Part shown: positions 40,755 through 49,705 of the stretch, piece after piece
How the letters are laid out: every line of letters begins with the position of its first letter
Position numbering within the stretch: the stretch's first letter is position 1
Assembly: GCF_002105555.1 (NCBI RefSeq)
Contig: NZ_CP020612.1
Span: 434,001 to 498,000 of the forward strand
From: Paracoccus contaminans
Lineage (GTDB): Bacteria > Pseudomonadota > Alphaproteobacteria > Rhodobacterales > Rhodobacteraceae
Direction: 5' to 3'
Length of the DNA: 64,000 nucleotides
The notes under the pieces: model-generated
What the model saw: only the letters and a program-made list of their open reading frames with translations
The model's database searches: none
Told to the model about the DNA's origin: nothing
Position numbers and translations under genes: made by a program

Positions 40755-41291
40755 TTAACTTACGGCGGGCGGTGCCCATGCACTCAACGGCTTTCGGCGA
40801 TTTCGCAAAAATACGTTTACACGCAGCCAGTCGTTCGAAGGATCGTATTCTTTAAACGGCCGCAAGAGTTGATGATGTTCGTCGCCGGGCTTCAACAAGC
40901 GGGCTCGTGTTATGCTGGTTTTGGGTTTGGTCGGATGCGGAACCGACTCTAGAGAGGGATCCCAACCTGATCTTTGATTATAGCGGGCAGTTGCCAAGGG
41001 TGCGCTGAACCAACGTCTGCGATGATGGGTCAGCACTACCTCGCGAACGACTAGAGGCGACCCACCGGTGTTGGAAACAACGAGTTCAATAAAGCACCTA
41101 TCAAATCGAGCAACTTCTTTTGGGTTGAACAGATCGACCGACGCCAAAGGCCCGGAATGAAGCCAGGTCCATGCTACCTTACCGAGGCCCCCGACGGCGA
41201 TAATTATCGACAGCCCCGCCGCATAGCTAGCAACCGGGTCATCGGTTAAAGCGGTCCAAAAACCAAACAAGACCCTGCCAAGCTCCCTCAC
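40755..41291 (-). CDS. Unknown single-span membrane protein inserted between mraY and murD
   Basis: 178 residues. A short N-terminus is followed by one hydrophobic helix (about 21-45, with [20 protein letters not shown]) and a soluble domain of beta-rich character ([20 protein letters not shown]) with many Arg and His. No signal peptide or catalytic motif is seen. GTG start overlapping the mraY stop as GTGA, and the stop overlaps the murD ribosome site, so it is embedded in the translated operon. GC is lower than in the neighbours: I counted 224 of 420 bases (53%) over 40801-41220 against 43 of 60 (72%) in a line of mraY. This suggests later acquisition. Function unknown. Confidence 0.75.
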   Translation of the reverse strand: MRELGRVLFGFWTALTDDPVASYAAGLSIIIAVGGLGKVAWTWLHSGPLASVDLFNPKEVARFDRCFIELVVSNTGGSPLVVREVVLTHHRRRWFSAPLATARYNQRSGWDPSLESVPHPTKPKTSITRARLLKPGDEHHQLLRPFKEYDPSNDWLRVNVFLRNRRKPLSAWAPPAVS

Positions 41292-42373
41292 CTCAACTTC
41301 AGCGTGCTCAGACCGATCAGCGCCAGCACCACCGCGATGATCCAGAAGCGGATGACGATCTGCGGCTCGGCCCAGCCCTTCTTTTCGAAATGGTGGTGGA
41401 TCGGGGCCATCAGGAACACGCGGCGGCCGGTGCGCTTGAAGTACATGACCTGGATGATGACCGACAGCGCCTCGACCACGAACAGGCCGCCGACGATGGC
41501 CAGCACGATTTCATGCTTGATGCACACCGCGATGGCGCCCAGCGCGCCGCCAAGGGCCAGCGATCCGGTATCGCCCATGAACACCGCCGCGGGCGGGGCG
41601 TTGTACCACAGGAAACCCAGGCCGCCGCCGATCAGCGCGGCGGTAAAGACAGCGATCTCGCCCGTGCCGGGCACGAAATGAACGCCCAGATAGTTGGCGA
41701 AATTGGCGTTGCCGACCAGATAGGCGATGATCCCGAAGGTCGCGGATGCGATCATCACCGGCCCGATCGCCAGACCGTCGAGGCCGTCCGTCAGGTTCAC
41801 GGCATTGGCCGCGCCGACGATCACGAACATGCCGAACAGGATGAACCCGTAGGACAGCGGGATCATTGCATCCTTGAGGAACGGCAGCGCCACCAGCCCC
41901 GACAGGCCGGCCGGCTGCATCGCCATCACCGCGGCCGAGGCGAGCGCCGCGATCCCCAGCCCGATCCCCATGCGCACCCGGCCCGACACGCCGGCGTGAT
42001 GCTGCTTGGTCACCTTGGCGTAATCGTCGGCAAACCCCACAGCGGCAAAGCCCAGCGTCACCAGCAGCACGATCCAGACATAGCCGTTGTCCAGCCGCGC
42101 CCACAGCAGCGTGGACACCGTCAGGGCCGACAGGATCAGCAGCCCGCCCATCGTCGGCGTGCCGGCCTTGGCGAAATGGTCGGGGCCGATCTCGCGCAGG
42201 GGCTGGCCCTTCTTCTGCTTGACGCGCAGCCAGTTGATCAGCGGACGGCCGAACATGAACCCGAACACCAGCGCCGTGAAGAACGCCATCCCCGAGCGGA
42301 AGGTGATGTAACGAAACAGGTTGAACACCCCGCCCGCGCCCTCGGGGGACAGGTTCGTCAGCCAATACAGCAT
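41288..42373 (-). CDS. mraY: Phospho-N-acetylmuramoyl-pentapeptide transferase
   Basis: Makes lipid I by moving phospho-MurNAc-pentapeptide onto undecaprenyl phosphate; ten-helix membrane enzyme. It has 361 residues. [13 protein letters not shown], the catalytic-Asp region [27 protein letters not shown] and [13 protein letters not shown] are all present. AAGGAAC precedes the ATG, which directly follows the murF stop. Confidence 0.98.
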   Translation of the reverse strand: MLYWLTNLSPEGAGGVFNLFRYITFRSGMAFFTALVFGFMFGRPLINWLRVKQKKGQPLREIGPDHFAKAGTPTMGGLLILSALTVSTLLWARLDNGYVWIVLLVTLGFAAVGFADDYAKVTKQHHAGVSGRVRMGIGLGIAALASAAVMAMQPAGLSGLVALPFLKDAMIPLSYGFILFGMFVIVGAANAVNLTDGLDGLAIGPVMIASATFGIIAYLVGNANFANYLGVHFVPGTGEIAVFTAALIGGGLGFLWYNAPPAAVFMGDTGSLALGGALGAIAVCIKHEIVLAIVGGLFVVEALSVIIQVMYFKRTGRRVFLMAPIHHHFEKKGWAEPQIVIRFWIIAVVLALIGLSTLKLR

Positions 42374-43771
42374 TCAGGTGTTCCTTTTGTCGGGCGCATC
42401 GTCAGGGGCGGGCGTCTGGCGCGATTTTCGGATCACGTCAACGACCGAGGCGACGCGCGAGAACTTGGAACCCTTGACGAACACCACGTCCCCGTCCTGC
42501 ACCAACTCGTCGGCGCGGGCGCACAGATCGGCCGCGGTCTGCGCCCAGAAGCCTTGCTTTTCAGGGGCAAGCGCGTCGAACATCGCCTTCATCCGCGGCC
42601 CGCAGGCATGGACAAGCGAAATGTCGCCCATCGCCGGCCATGACGCGATGTCACGGTGGATGGCCACCTCGTCGGGGCCGAGTTCCAGCATGTCGCCCAG
42701 GATGGCGACCCGCCGGCCGGGGCCGAGCTGCGCGAGCGTGGCAAAGCCGGCGGCAAGGCTGGCCGGGTTGGCGTTGTAGCTGTCATCCAGCAGGGTGATG
42801 CCGCCGAGGCGTTCGACCGCGCCGCGGCCCTTGTCGGGCTGCCAGCGCGACAGACCGTCGGCCGAAGCCTTCAGATCGGCGCCCAGCTTTTCCAGCGCCG
42901 CCAGCACGCCGACCGCATTCATGGCGAAATGCCGCCCCGCCGAGGCAAGGCGGAAATCCACGGTCTCGCCCAGGATGCGGGCCTGAACGCGGATGCCCTC
43001 GGCATCGGGCCGGACCTGCAGGGGCCGCGCCGCGCCCTGTTCGCCAAAGCCGACGATCACCGCGCCCGCCGCGTCCGCGCCCGCGCGCAGGATGGGGGTG
43101 GTGGGCAGATCCTCGGGGATGATCGCCCCGCCCATCGGCTCCAGCCCGGCAAAGATCGCGGCCTTTTCGCGGGCGATGCCCGCCACATCGGCGAACGCCT
43201 CGAGATGAACCGGGCCGACGGTGGTGATCATGGCGACATGGGGGCGCGCCATCCGGGCCAGCGGCTCGATCTCTCCGGGATGGTTCATGCCCAGTTCGAC
43301 AATCGCCCAGTCGGTGTCCGCCGGCATCCGCGCCAGCGTCAGGGGCACGCCCCAGTGATTGTTCAGCGACGCCTCGGCCGCATGGACGCGCCCTTGCGCG
43401 GACAGCGCGGCGGCCGCCATGTCCTTGGTCGAGGTCTTGCCCATCGACCCGGTGATCGCCAGCACCCGCGCGCCCGTTCGCGCGCGTCCCGCCCGACCCA
43501 GCGCGACCAGCGCGGCGACGACATCGGGAACGATCAGCAGCGGCGCGCCCGCAGCGACCCCTTCGGGGATGCGGCTGACCAGCGCGGCGGCGGCGCCCTT
43601 GTCCAGCGCCTGGGCGACGAAATCATGCCCGTCGCGGGCGGCGGTCAGGGCGACAAACAGATCGCCGGGGCGCAGCGTGCGCGTGTCGATGGAAATGCCG
43701 TCCGCCACCCAGTCGGCGGTGACGCGCCCGCCCGTTGCGGCGGCGGCATCGGCTGCGGTCCACAGGGTCAT
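42374..43771 (-). CDS. murF: UDP-MurNAc-tripeptide--D-alanyl-D-alanine ligase
   Basis: Adds D-Ala-D-Ala to complete the UDP-linked pentapeptide. It has 465 residues. ISIDTRTLRPGDLFVAL, the P-loop AITGSMGKTSTKDMAAAAL, ELGMNHPGEIEPLARM and LDDSYNANPASLAAGF are visible. The ATG overlaps the murE stop (ATGA). Confidence 0.97.
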   Translation of the reverse strand: MTLWTAADAAAATGGRVTADWVADGISIDTRTLRPGDLFVALTAARDGHDFVAQALDKGAAAALVSRIPEGVAAGAPLLIVPDVVAALVALGRAGRARTGARVLAITGSMGKTSTKDMAAAALSAQGRVHAAEASLNNHWGVPLTLARMPADTDWAIVELGMNHPGEIEPLARMARPHVAMITTVGPVHLEAFADVAGIAREKAAIFAGLEPMGGAIIPEDLPTTPILRAGADAAGAVIVGFGEQGAARPLQVRPDAEGIRVQARILGETVDFRLASAGRHFAMNAVGVLAALEKLGADLKASADGLSRWQPDKGRGAVERLGGITLLDDSYNANPASLAAGFATLAQLGPGRRVAILGDMLELGPDEVAIHRDIASWPAMGDISLVHACGPRMKAMFDALAPEKQGFWAQTAADLCARADELVQDGDVVFVKGSKFSRVASVVDVIRKSRQTPAPDDAPDKRNT

Positions 43772-45252
43772 ATCGTGCCGTCCAGCGCGGCGACGGCCAC
43801 GCTGGCCTGTTCCGCGTCGTCAAAGGGGAATACGTCGCTGCCGACGATCTGGCCGGTTTCGTGCCCCTTGCCCATGATGAGGGCCGCATCCCCAGGCTCC
43901 AGCACGTCCACCGCGCGCAGGATCGCCTCGGCCCGGTCGCCGACCTCGGTCGCGTCATGGCCGGCGCCCGCCATCACCTCGGCCCGGATGGCGGCGGGGT
44001 CTTCGGTGCGGGGATTGTCGTCGGTCACGAACACCACATCGGCGAACTGGCGCGCGGCCTGCCCCATCAGCGGCCGCTTGCCACGGTCGCGGTCGCCGCC
44101 CGCGCCGATCACCGCGATGATGCGGCCCATCACATGAGGGCGCAGCGATTGCAGCGCGGCGATCACCGCGCCGGGCTTGTGGGCGTAATCGACGAACACC
44201 GCCGCGCCGTTCATGCGCTGCGCCGCCAGCTCCATCCGCCCGCGCACGGTCGTCAGCCCCGGCAGCGCGGCGATGACGCGCGCAGGGTCAGCGCCCGCCG
44301 CGATGCACAGCCCCGCCGCGCACAGCACGTTTTCCGCCTGGAACCCGCCGATCAGGTCAAGGCGCACCAGATGCACCTGCCCGTTCAGCGAAAACCGCAG
44401 CTCCTGCCCGGTCGCGTCATAGCGCTGGGCCAGGATGCGCAGATCGCAGCCCTCTGCGCGGCCATAGGTGGTCAGCACCAAACCCCGATCCTGGGCGATC
44501 TGCGCCGCCTGCCGGCCGCGTTCCCCGTCGGTGCAGATCACCGCCGCCGCGCCGGGTTCGAGGATATGGCTGAACAGCAGCGCCTTGGCGGCGAAATAGC
44601 TGTCGAAATCCTTGTGATAGTCCAGATGATCCTGGCTGAAATTGGTGAACGCCCCCGCCGCGACGCGCACCCCGTCCAGCCGCCGCTGGTCAAGCCCGTG
44701 GGACGAGGCCTCCATCGCGGCATGGGTGACGCCCGCCGCCGCGGCTTCGGCCAGCACGCGGTGCAGGGTCAGCGGGTCGGGCGTCGTGTGGGCGAGTTTG
44801 GCGGTGTAATCCCCCTGCACCCCCATCGTGCCAAGGCTGATCGCGCTGTGCCCCAGCGCCTGCCAGATCTGCCGGGTGAATGTCGCGACCGAGGTCTTGC
44901 CCGACGTGCCGGTGACGGCAACCACGGTTTCGGGCTGCGCCCCGAACCACAGTGCCGCCGCCCCGGCCAGCGCGGCGCGCGGATCTTCGGCCACCACCAG
45001 CGCGGCATGCGATCGGGCCAGCGCATCGGCAGCCAGGCCCGCGCCGGCGCGGTCGGTCAGCACCGCCGCCGCCCCCTGGCGCAGCGCATAGGGGATGAAA
45101 TCGGCCCCATGCGCCGCCGATCCGGGCAGCGCGGCGAACAGATGGCCGTCCCGGACGGCGCGGGAATCCAGCGAAATCCCGGTGATCTGCGGATCGCGCC
45201 CGTCCGCTGCCGTCAGTCCCAACCGGGACAGCTGCCTGGCTTCGATATGCAA
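43768..45252 (-). CDS. murE: UDP-MurNAc-L-Ala-D-Glu--meso-diaminopimelate ligase
   Basis: Adds the third stem-peptide residue. It has 494 residues. P-loop VAVTGTSGKTSVATFTRQ, EASSHGLDQRRLDGV, NFSQDHLDYHKDFDSYFAAK and the DNPR motif in VTDDNPRTED, which marks meso-DAP specificity, are present. The best start is TTG at 45252: AAAGGA lies about 8 nt upstream and no ATG fits. ftsI ends 16 bp upstream. Confidence 0.96.
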   Translation of the reverse strand: MHIEARQLSRLGLTAADGRDPQITGISLDSRAVRDGHLFAALPGSAAHGADFIPYALRQGAAAVLTDRAGAGLAADALARSHAALVVAEDPRAALAGAAALWFGAQPETVVAVTGTSGKTSVATFTRQIWQALGHSAISLGTMGVQGDYTAKLAHTTPDPLTLHRVLAEAAAAGVTHAAMEASSHGLDQRRLDGVRVAAGAFTNFSQDHLDYHKDFDSYFAAKALLFSHILEPGAAAVICTDGERGRQAAQIAQDRGLVLTTYGRAEGCDLRILAQRYDATGQELRFSLNGQVHLVRLDLIGGFQAENVLCAAGLCIAAGADPARVIAALPGLTTVRGRMELAAQRMNGAAVFVDYAHKPGAVIAALQSLRPHVMGRIIAVIGAGGDRDRGKRPLMGQAARQFADVVFVTDDNPRTEDPAAIRAEVMAGAGHDATEVGDRAEAILRAVDVLEPGDAALIMGKGHETGQIVGSDVFPFDDAEQASVAVAALDGTI

Positions 45253-45268
45253 CCGCTCGTCCTTTCCG

Positions 45269-47071
45269 TTACCGCGACGAGACCCTTACGGCATCGGCCG
45301 CCTTGGGTTCAATCTGAGGCAGCTTCAATCCCTCGGGCCGCAGGCCGAGCATGGGCGACAGGCGCTGGACCAGCGCGGCGGCGACAGGGGCAGCGGTGGC
45401 GCCGGCCACGCGCATCTCGCCCCCGCCGGCTGCGGCGACGGACGGCTCGTCCAGCGTCACGACCAGCACGTATTTCGGCGCGTCCGTGGGATAGACGGCG
45501 GCAAAGGTCGATACGACGCGGGCGCTGTAATAGCCGCCGCCCGGGCGCGGCTTGTCGGCCGTGCCGGTCTTGCCGCCAACCTCATAGCCGGCAACCTCGG
45601 CCGCCTTGGCGGTGCCCTGCGTCACCACGCCGCGCAGCAGATCGCGCGCGGCGGCCGCGGCCTTTGGCGAAAGAACCTGTTCGCCCTGCACCGGATCGGC
45701 GCGGTGGATCAGCGTGGGGCGCACGCGCCGCCCGTCATTGCCGATGGTGGCATAGGCGGCGGCAAGATGCAGCGGGCTGGCCGCAAGCCCGTGGCCAAAG
45801 GCGACAGTCGCGGCCGTGACCGCCGGCCAGCGGCGCGGCACCAGCGGCTTGCCGGTCGGCGCCTCGGTCAGCTCGACCGGGGTGGGGTCGAAGAAACCCA
45901 GCGCGCGCAGGAATTTCTGCTGGCGTTCCGGTCCCAGCATCTGCGCGATGCGCACCGCGCCGACGTTCGACGACTTGGCGATCACCTGCCGCACCGACAG
46001 CTGCGATCCGTAATTGTGCGAATCGTGGATCAGATACTTGCCGATCTTCATCGGCGTCGTGGTGTTGATGATGGTGTTGGGATTGATCAGCTTCTGGTCG
46101 AATGCCTGGGCCACCGGAAAGATCTTGAAGGTCGAGCCGAGTTCATACTGGCCCTGCACCGCCCGGTTGAACAGCGGGCTGTCGGAAGGGTCGCCCTTCA
46201 GCAGCGGGCGCGGCCGGTCGTTGGGGTCGAAATCGGGCAGGCTGGCCATCGCCAGGATCTCGCCCGATTTCACGTCCATCAGGATGCCGGTGGCGCCCTT
46301 GGCGCTCATCACCTTCATGCCGTTGGACAGCACCTCCTCCATCGCGGCCTGGGCGGACAGGTCGATGGACAGCTGCAACGGCGCGCCGTTGTTGGCCGGA
46401 TCGCGCAGCCAGCCGTCGAAGGCCTTTTCGACGCCCGCCATGCCCAGCACCTCGGCCGAACTGACGCCCTCGGCCCCGAACTGCGATCCGCCCAGGATGT
46501 GGCTGGCCAGCCGCCCATTGGGGTAAAGCCGCATCTCGCGCGGGCCGAACACCAGCCCCGGCTCGCCGATGTCATGGACGGCCTGCATCTGTTCGGGGCT
46601 GATCTTCTTCTTGATCCAGACGAACTTGCGATCGCCCGTCAGATCGGCCTTCAGCCGCTTGGCGTCGAGGTCGGGGAAGATCTTCGCCAGCTTGTCCGCC
46701 GCCGCGGCCGGGTCCACGAGGTCGCGCGGATGGGCATAGAGGGCATGGGTGGACAGGTTGGTCGCCAGCACCCGCCCGCGCCGGTCCACGATGTCGGCGC
46801 GCTGCGAGATGATCTGCGCGCCCGATGCCTGGGTGCGCGGCTCGGAGGGCTGGGTGCTGGCCAGGGCGCCCATGCGCACCCCCACCGTCCCGAAGGCCAG
46901 CAGAAAGCCCAGCACCATCCATTTGAGGCGCCCCTCGGCCCGCCGCCGCGCCTTGTCCTGGATTTCCGCATGGCGGCGGGCGCGCAGCTCCGCCTCGATC
47001 CGGTCGGGGTCTTCGCCGGCCTCGCGGGCGGACAGGATGCGGGCCAGCGGGCGCAGGGGGGTGCGGATCAT
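45269..47071 (-). CDS. ftsI: Septal peptidoglycan transpeptidase (PBP3)
   Basis: Class B penicillin-binding protein that crosslinks septal peptidoglycan with FtsW. It has 600 residues: a cytoplasmic N-terminus, a membrane helix (about 50-70, WMVLGFLLAFGTVGVRM), a pedestal domain with QRADIVDRRGRVLATNL, and the transpeptidase with catalytic SxxK in GSTFKIF, SxN in KSSNVGAVRIAQM and KTGT in GGKTGTADK. It is 4 bp from ftsL. Confidence 0.97.
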   Translation of the reverse strand: MIRTPLRPLARILSAREAGEDPDRIEAELRARRHAEIQDKARRRAEGRLKWMVLGFLLAFGTVGVRMGALASTQPSEPRTQASGAQIISQRADIVDRRGRVLATNLSTHALYAHPRDLVDPAAAADKLAKIFPDLDAKRLKADLTGDRKFVWIKKKISPEQMQAVHDIGEPGLVFGPREMRLYPNGRLASHILGGSQFGAEGVSSAEVLGMAGVEKAFDGWLRDPANNGAPLQLSIDLSAQAAMEEVLSNGMKVMSAKGATGILMDVKSGEILAMASLPDFDPNDRPRPLLKGDPSDSPLFNRAVQGQYELGSTFKIFPVAQAFDQKLINPNTIINTTTPMKIGKYLIHDSHNYGSQLSVRQVIAKSSNVGAVRIAQMLGPERQQKFLRALGFFDPTPVELTEAPTGKPLVPRRWPAVTAATVAFGHGLAASPLHLAAAYATIGNDGRRVRPTLIHRADPVQGEQVLSPKAAAAARDLLRGVVTQGTAKAAEVAGYEVGGKTGTADKPRPGGGYYSARVVSTFAAVYPTDAPKYVLVVTLDEPSVAAAGGGEMRVAGATAAPVAAALVQRLSPMLGLRPEGLKLPQIEPKAADAVRVSSR

Positions 47072-47075
47072 CGGC

Positions 47076-47615
47076 TCAGTCCTCGGGGGCGGTTTCGGTG
47101 ATGACGGAATCGGCAGGCAGGTCGGCATCGTCCGGGGCGCCCGCGCCGCCGGGGGGCGCGGCGTCCGGCCCCGGCGCTGCTGCGGCGGCCTCGGGGGCAG
47201 CCTCGGGGGCAGGGGCGGCGGCGCGCACCGGCCGCGGCACTGGCGCGCCGCGGTTGTTCGAGGGCGCGGGCGGCGCCGCGTCCGGTTCCGGCCCGCCGGT
47301 CTCCGTTCCGGCAGGGGCGGGCTCGGGCGGGCGGGGATAGTCGATGTTGCGGGCGGCGCCGAACTGCGTGGCCTGAACCGCGCCAAGCCGCAGCCGGTCG
47401 AAGTTCATGTCCACCAGCTCGCGCAGCCGCTCGGGCCGGTTCAGATAGGCCCATTCGGCCCGCAGAACGCCCAGATCGTCGCGCAGGCGCGCGATCTCGT
47501 TCTGCACGGCCTGCATCTCGTCGATCTGCGCCTGCGTGCGATAGTTCTCGCGGTAGGCCCAGAAGGCCAGCACCATGACCGTCAGCGCCGCCAGCAGATA
47601 CATCAGCGCCCGCAT
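47076..47615 (-). CDS. ftsL: Cell division protein FtsL
   Basis: Short bitopic protein of the FtsQLB complex, recognised by position and layout. Of 179 residues, a membrane helix at about 4-21 (LMYLLAALTVMVLAFWAY) is followed by a coiled coil (about 28-55) and the segment LNRPERLRELVDMNFDRLRL, typical of Rhodobacteraceae FtsL. A Pro/Ala-rich tail of about 85 residues is probably disordered. The start shares its A with the rsmH stop (TGATG). Confidence 0.92.
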   Translation of the reverse strand: MRALMYLLAALTVMVLAFWAYRENYRTQAQIDEMQAVQNEIARLRDDLGVLRAEWAYLNRPERLRELVDMNFDRLRLGAVQATQFGAARNIDYPRPPEPAPAGTETGGPEPDAAPPAPSNNRGAPVPRPVRAAAPAPEAAPEAAAAAPGPDAAPPGGAGAPDDADLPADSVITETAPED

Positions 47616-48577
47616 CAGACCGCCCCCGGCCCCTGCGGCAGCCCCAGCGCGGCCGGATCGGCCTGTCCGGCAGGCGCATCGGTGCGCAGCGCCACGCGCA
47701 GATGGGCCGACCGCGCCCTCGGGTTGCCGGCCAGTTCGGCGTCATCGGGGCCAATGGCCCGGCGGAACGGCAGGGTGAAGGCGGGCGCATCCTGCACGAT
47801 GCGGGGCGCATGGCGGCTGCCGCCCCCGGCCGCATTGGCACGGGCCTGCATGAACCGCTTGACGATCCGGTCCTCGAGCGAATGGAAGCTGACCACCGCC
47901 AGCCTGCCGCCCGGCTTCAGCGCGCGTTCGGCCGCGGCAAGCCCGGCGACCAGCTGGCCGAATTCATCATTCACCCAGATGCGGACGGCCTGGAAGGCGC
48001 GCGTGGCCGGATGGCTCTGCCCGGGTTTGGGGCGCGGCAGGCAGGACTGGACCACCTCGGCCAGTTGCGCGGTCGTGGCCAGCGGCCGGGCGCGGATGAT
48101 CGCGCGCGCGATGCGGCGGGCGGCCCGTTCCTCGCCATAATGATAGAGCACGTCGGCGATGACGGATTCGTCCGCGCCGTTCAGCAGGTCGGCCGCCGAG
48201 GGGCCGTCCCCCGACATCCGCATGTCCAGCGGCCCGTCGCGCAGAAAGGAAAAGCCGCGTTCGGCCTGGTCGAGCTGCATCGAGCTGACGCCGAGATCGA
48301 GCACGACCCCCTCCACGGCCTGCCCCGCCAGGATGTCGAGATCCGAGAAGGTGCCGGGCACCAGCCGAAGCCGCTCGCCATATTCGCCCGCCCAAGGCGC
48401 CGCCATGGCAAAGACCGCCGGGTCGCGGTCGATGCCGATAACCCGGTCCGCCCCCGCCCCCAGCAGCCCGCGCGCATAGCCGCCCGCCCCGAAGGTGCCG
48501 TCGATCCACACGCCGGTCACGGGCGCGACCGCGTCCAGCAGCGGGCGCAGCAGCACAGGAAGATGCGGGGCCGCCAT
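47615..48577 (-). CDS. rsmH: 16S rRNA (cytosine1402-N4)-methyltransferase
   Basis: Methylates C1402 in the 16S decoding centre. It has 320 residues. Starts [17 protein letters not shown]; the SAM site is [17 protein letters not shown] with VIGIDRDP, followed by [20 protein letters not shown] and [16 protein letters not shown]. The ATG at 48577 would overlap the mraZ stop as TGATG if mraZ were in the expected frame. Confidence 0.97.
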   Translation of the reverse strand: MAAPHLPVLLRPLLDAVAPVTGVWIDGTFGAGGYARGLLGAGADRVIGIDRDPAVFAMAAPWAGEYGERLRLVPGTFSDLDILAGQAVEGVVLDLGVSSMQLDQAERGFSFLRDGPLDMRMSGDGPSAADLLNGADESVIADVLYHYGEERAARRIARAIIRARPLATTAQLAEVVQSCLPRPKPGQSHPATRAFQAVRIWVNDEFGQLVAGLAAAERALKPGGRLAVVSFHSLEDRIVKRFMQARANAAGGGSRHAPRIVQDAPAFTLPFRRAIGPDDAELAGNPRARSAHLRVALRTDAPAGQADPAALGLPQGPGAV

Positions 48578-49088
48578 CAGGCGTCGGCCGCCCCGGCGGC
48601 GGCGGGGGCAGCAGCGACAGCGGATCGGCGCCCGGCTCCAGCGCGGGCATGGATGCCTCCATCTCGGCCAGGTCGGCGGCATGGGTCTGGGGGGTGGACA
48701 GCTTGAGATAGTCGCCCTGCGCCATGAAGAAGGCCCGGTCGTCGAGGCCGATCTTTTCCCGCAGGCGCTGGGGCAGCATCAGCCGGCCATCCGTGTCGAT
48801 CTCGGCCTCCTCGGACAGGCCGTTCATCAAGGTTTCCAGATAGCTCCGCTCGACCGAGCCGCGCGGCATCCGGCTGATCCCCGCGTCGATCTCATCGATC
48901 GCCTCGATGGTATAAAGCCGCAGATGGGTCCATTCGGCAAAGCCATAGACGATCACCATCTGGGCGCGCTTGCCGGCCGTGAAATCGGGATCGGAGGATT
49001 CAAAGACACGGCGGAACCGGGCCGGGATCGAGATGCGCCCCTTGGCATCGACCTTGACCTCCTCCGAGCCTCTGAACCTGCGTGCCAA
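48577..49088 (-). CDS. mraZ: Transcriptional regulator MraZ, last codons frameshifted
   Basis: DNA-binding repressor of the dcw cluster, forming rings of AbrB-like domains. The body is intact: [20 protein letters not shown], the first domain, and the second domain with [19 protein letters not shown]. After DPLSLL the frame runs through a CCCCC tract (G5 at 48604-48608) and then stays open across rsmH. Adding one base there would end the protein at the TGA overlapping the rsmH ATG, giving 170 residues as usual. So a one-base deletion, real or a read error, is likely. The start is TTG at 49088, with GGAAGG 8 nt upstream and the family start (M)ARRFRG. The end given is the inferred one. Confidence 0.85.
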
Positions 49089-49705
49089 GCCGGCCACCTT
49101 CCACTGTCCCGCCCCCAAGCAGAAAGGGCGGACCGGGCTGCTGCCACTGCCCGATCCGCCGCCCTCGTCCCATCTCTGGGCCCCGAAGTTTCGGGGATCG
49201 CCCGGCTTCTGTGCGCCACCTCTGGGGTAAGGTGCTGCTCGCGCGCGGCCGGGTCGTCATGCGGATGGCGGTGCCTGTATGAAGCCTGCCTTGGCCGGGG
49301 TCTTGCCGCCCCTTCGCTGTCCGCCTTCCGTGAGAACGGGATGCCATGGGATTTCATGGGAAGCAATGGGCTTGTGCGGGCGGGTGCGAGGCAGGCAGGC
49401 CGTGCCCCTGCCGAACACGGCGCGAACAAGCGGTAAAATATTTGTTAATTCTTCAACATGTAGAACGGCAAACCGGTTCCCACCCAACATCTGGTATGAA
49501 ATCTGATGTGGCAGATAAGTCCCACATCTTCCCGGACCAGTAAAAAACCGCCTATCGGTCCCTCAGGGTGGCCCGCCGGGCCGGACAATGCCTGCCATGC
49601 GGGCGCTTCGATTCGGCGGGCCGAGGGATGCGGCAGGGCGGGCAGCGCAGGCAGCGCCACCCTAGCCCCCCGGCCGTTCCCGTGATTTCCCGGACGAAGG
49701 CGCCG
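49089..49705. other. 617-bp region upstream of mraZ, probable dcw promoter region
   Basis: No gene recognised. It holds a 10-bp-period GGG repeat block (49337-49380) and an AT-rich stretch (about 49434-49460) suited to a promoter. An inverted repeat GATGTGG/CCACATC (49505-49528) is also present. Near 49543-49562 the minus strand shows ACCG-N5-CGGT followed by six Ts, a weak terminator candidate for mrp. The frames over it are GC-rich and lack family motifs. Confidence 0.5.
49337..49380. promoter_or_regulatory. Five (C/T)GGG repeats at exact 10-bp spacing, candidate MraZ operator
   Basis: CGGG, TGGG, TGGG, TGGG, CGGG end at 49340, 49350, 49360, 49370 and 49380; the three central units read ATGGG. 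MraZ is known to bind TGGG(N) direct repeats separated by about 5 nt upstream of mraZ, that is, at 10-bp period. Here the repeats lie on the strand opposite to mraZ and about 250 bp upstream of its start. Confidence 0.7.

Noticed and set aside
47967..48576. Open frame continuing mraZ across rsmH as a large fusion protein
   Set aside because: The extension is out of phase with rsmH, is Arg/Gly/Ala-rich shadow sequence without family motifs, and is best explained by a one-base indel in the C5 run.
49464..49480. GAAC...GTTC near-palindrome as a LexA site upstream of mraZ
   Set aside because: The alphaproteobacterial LexA motif is a direct GTTC-N7-GTTC repeat; spacing and orientation do not fit.
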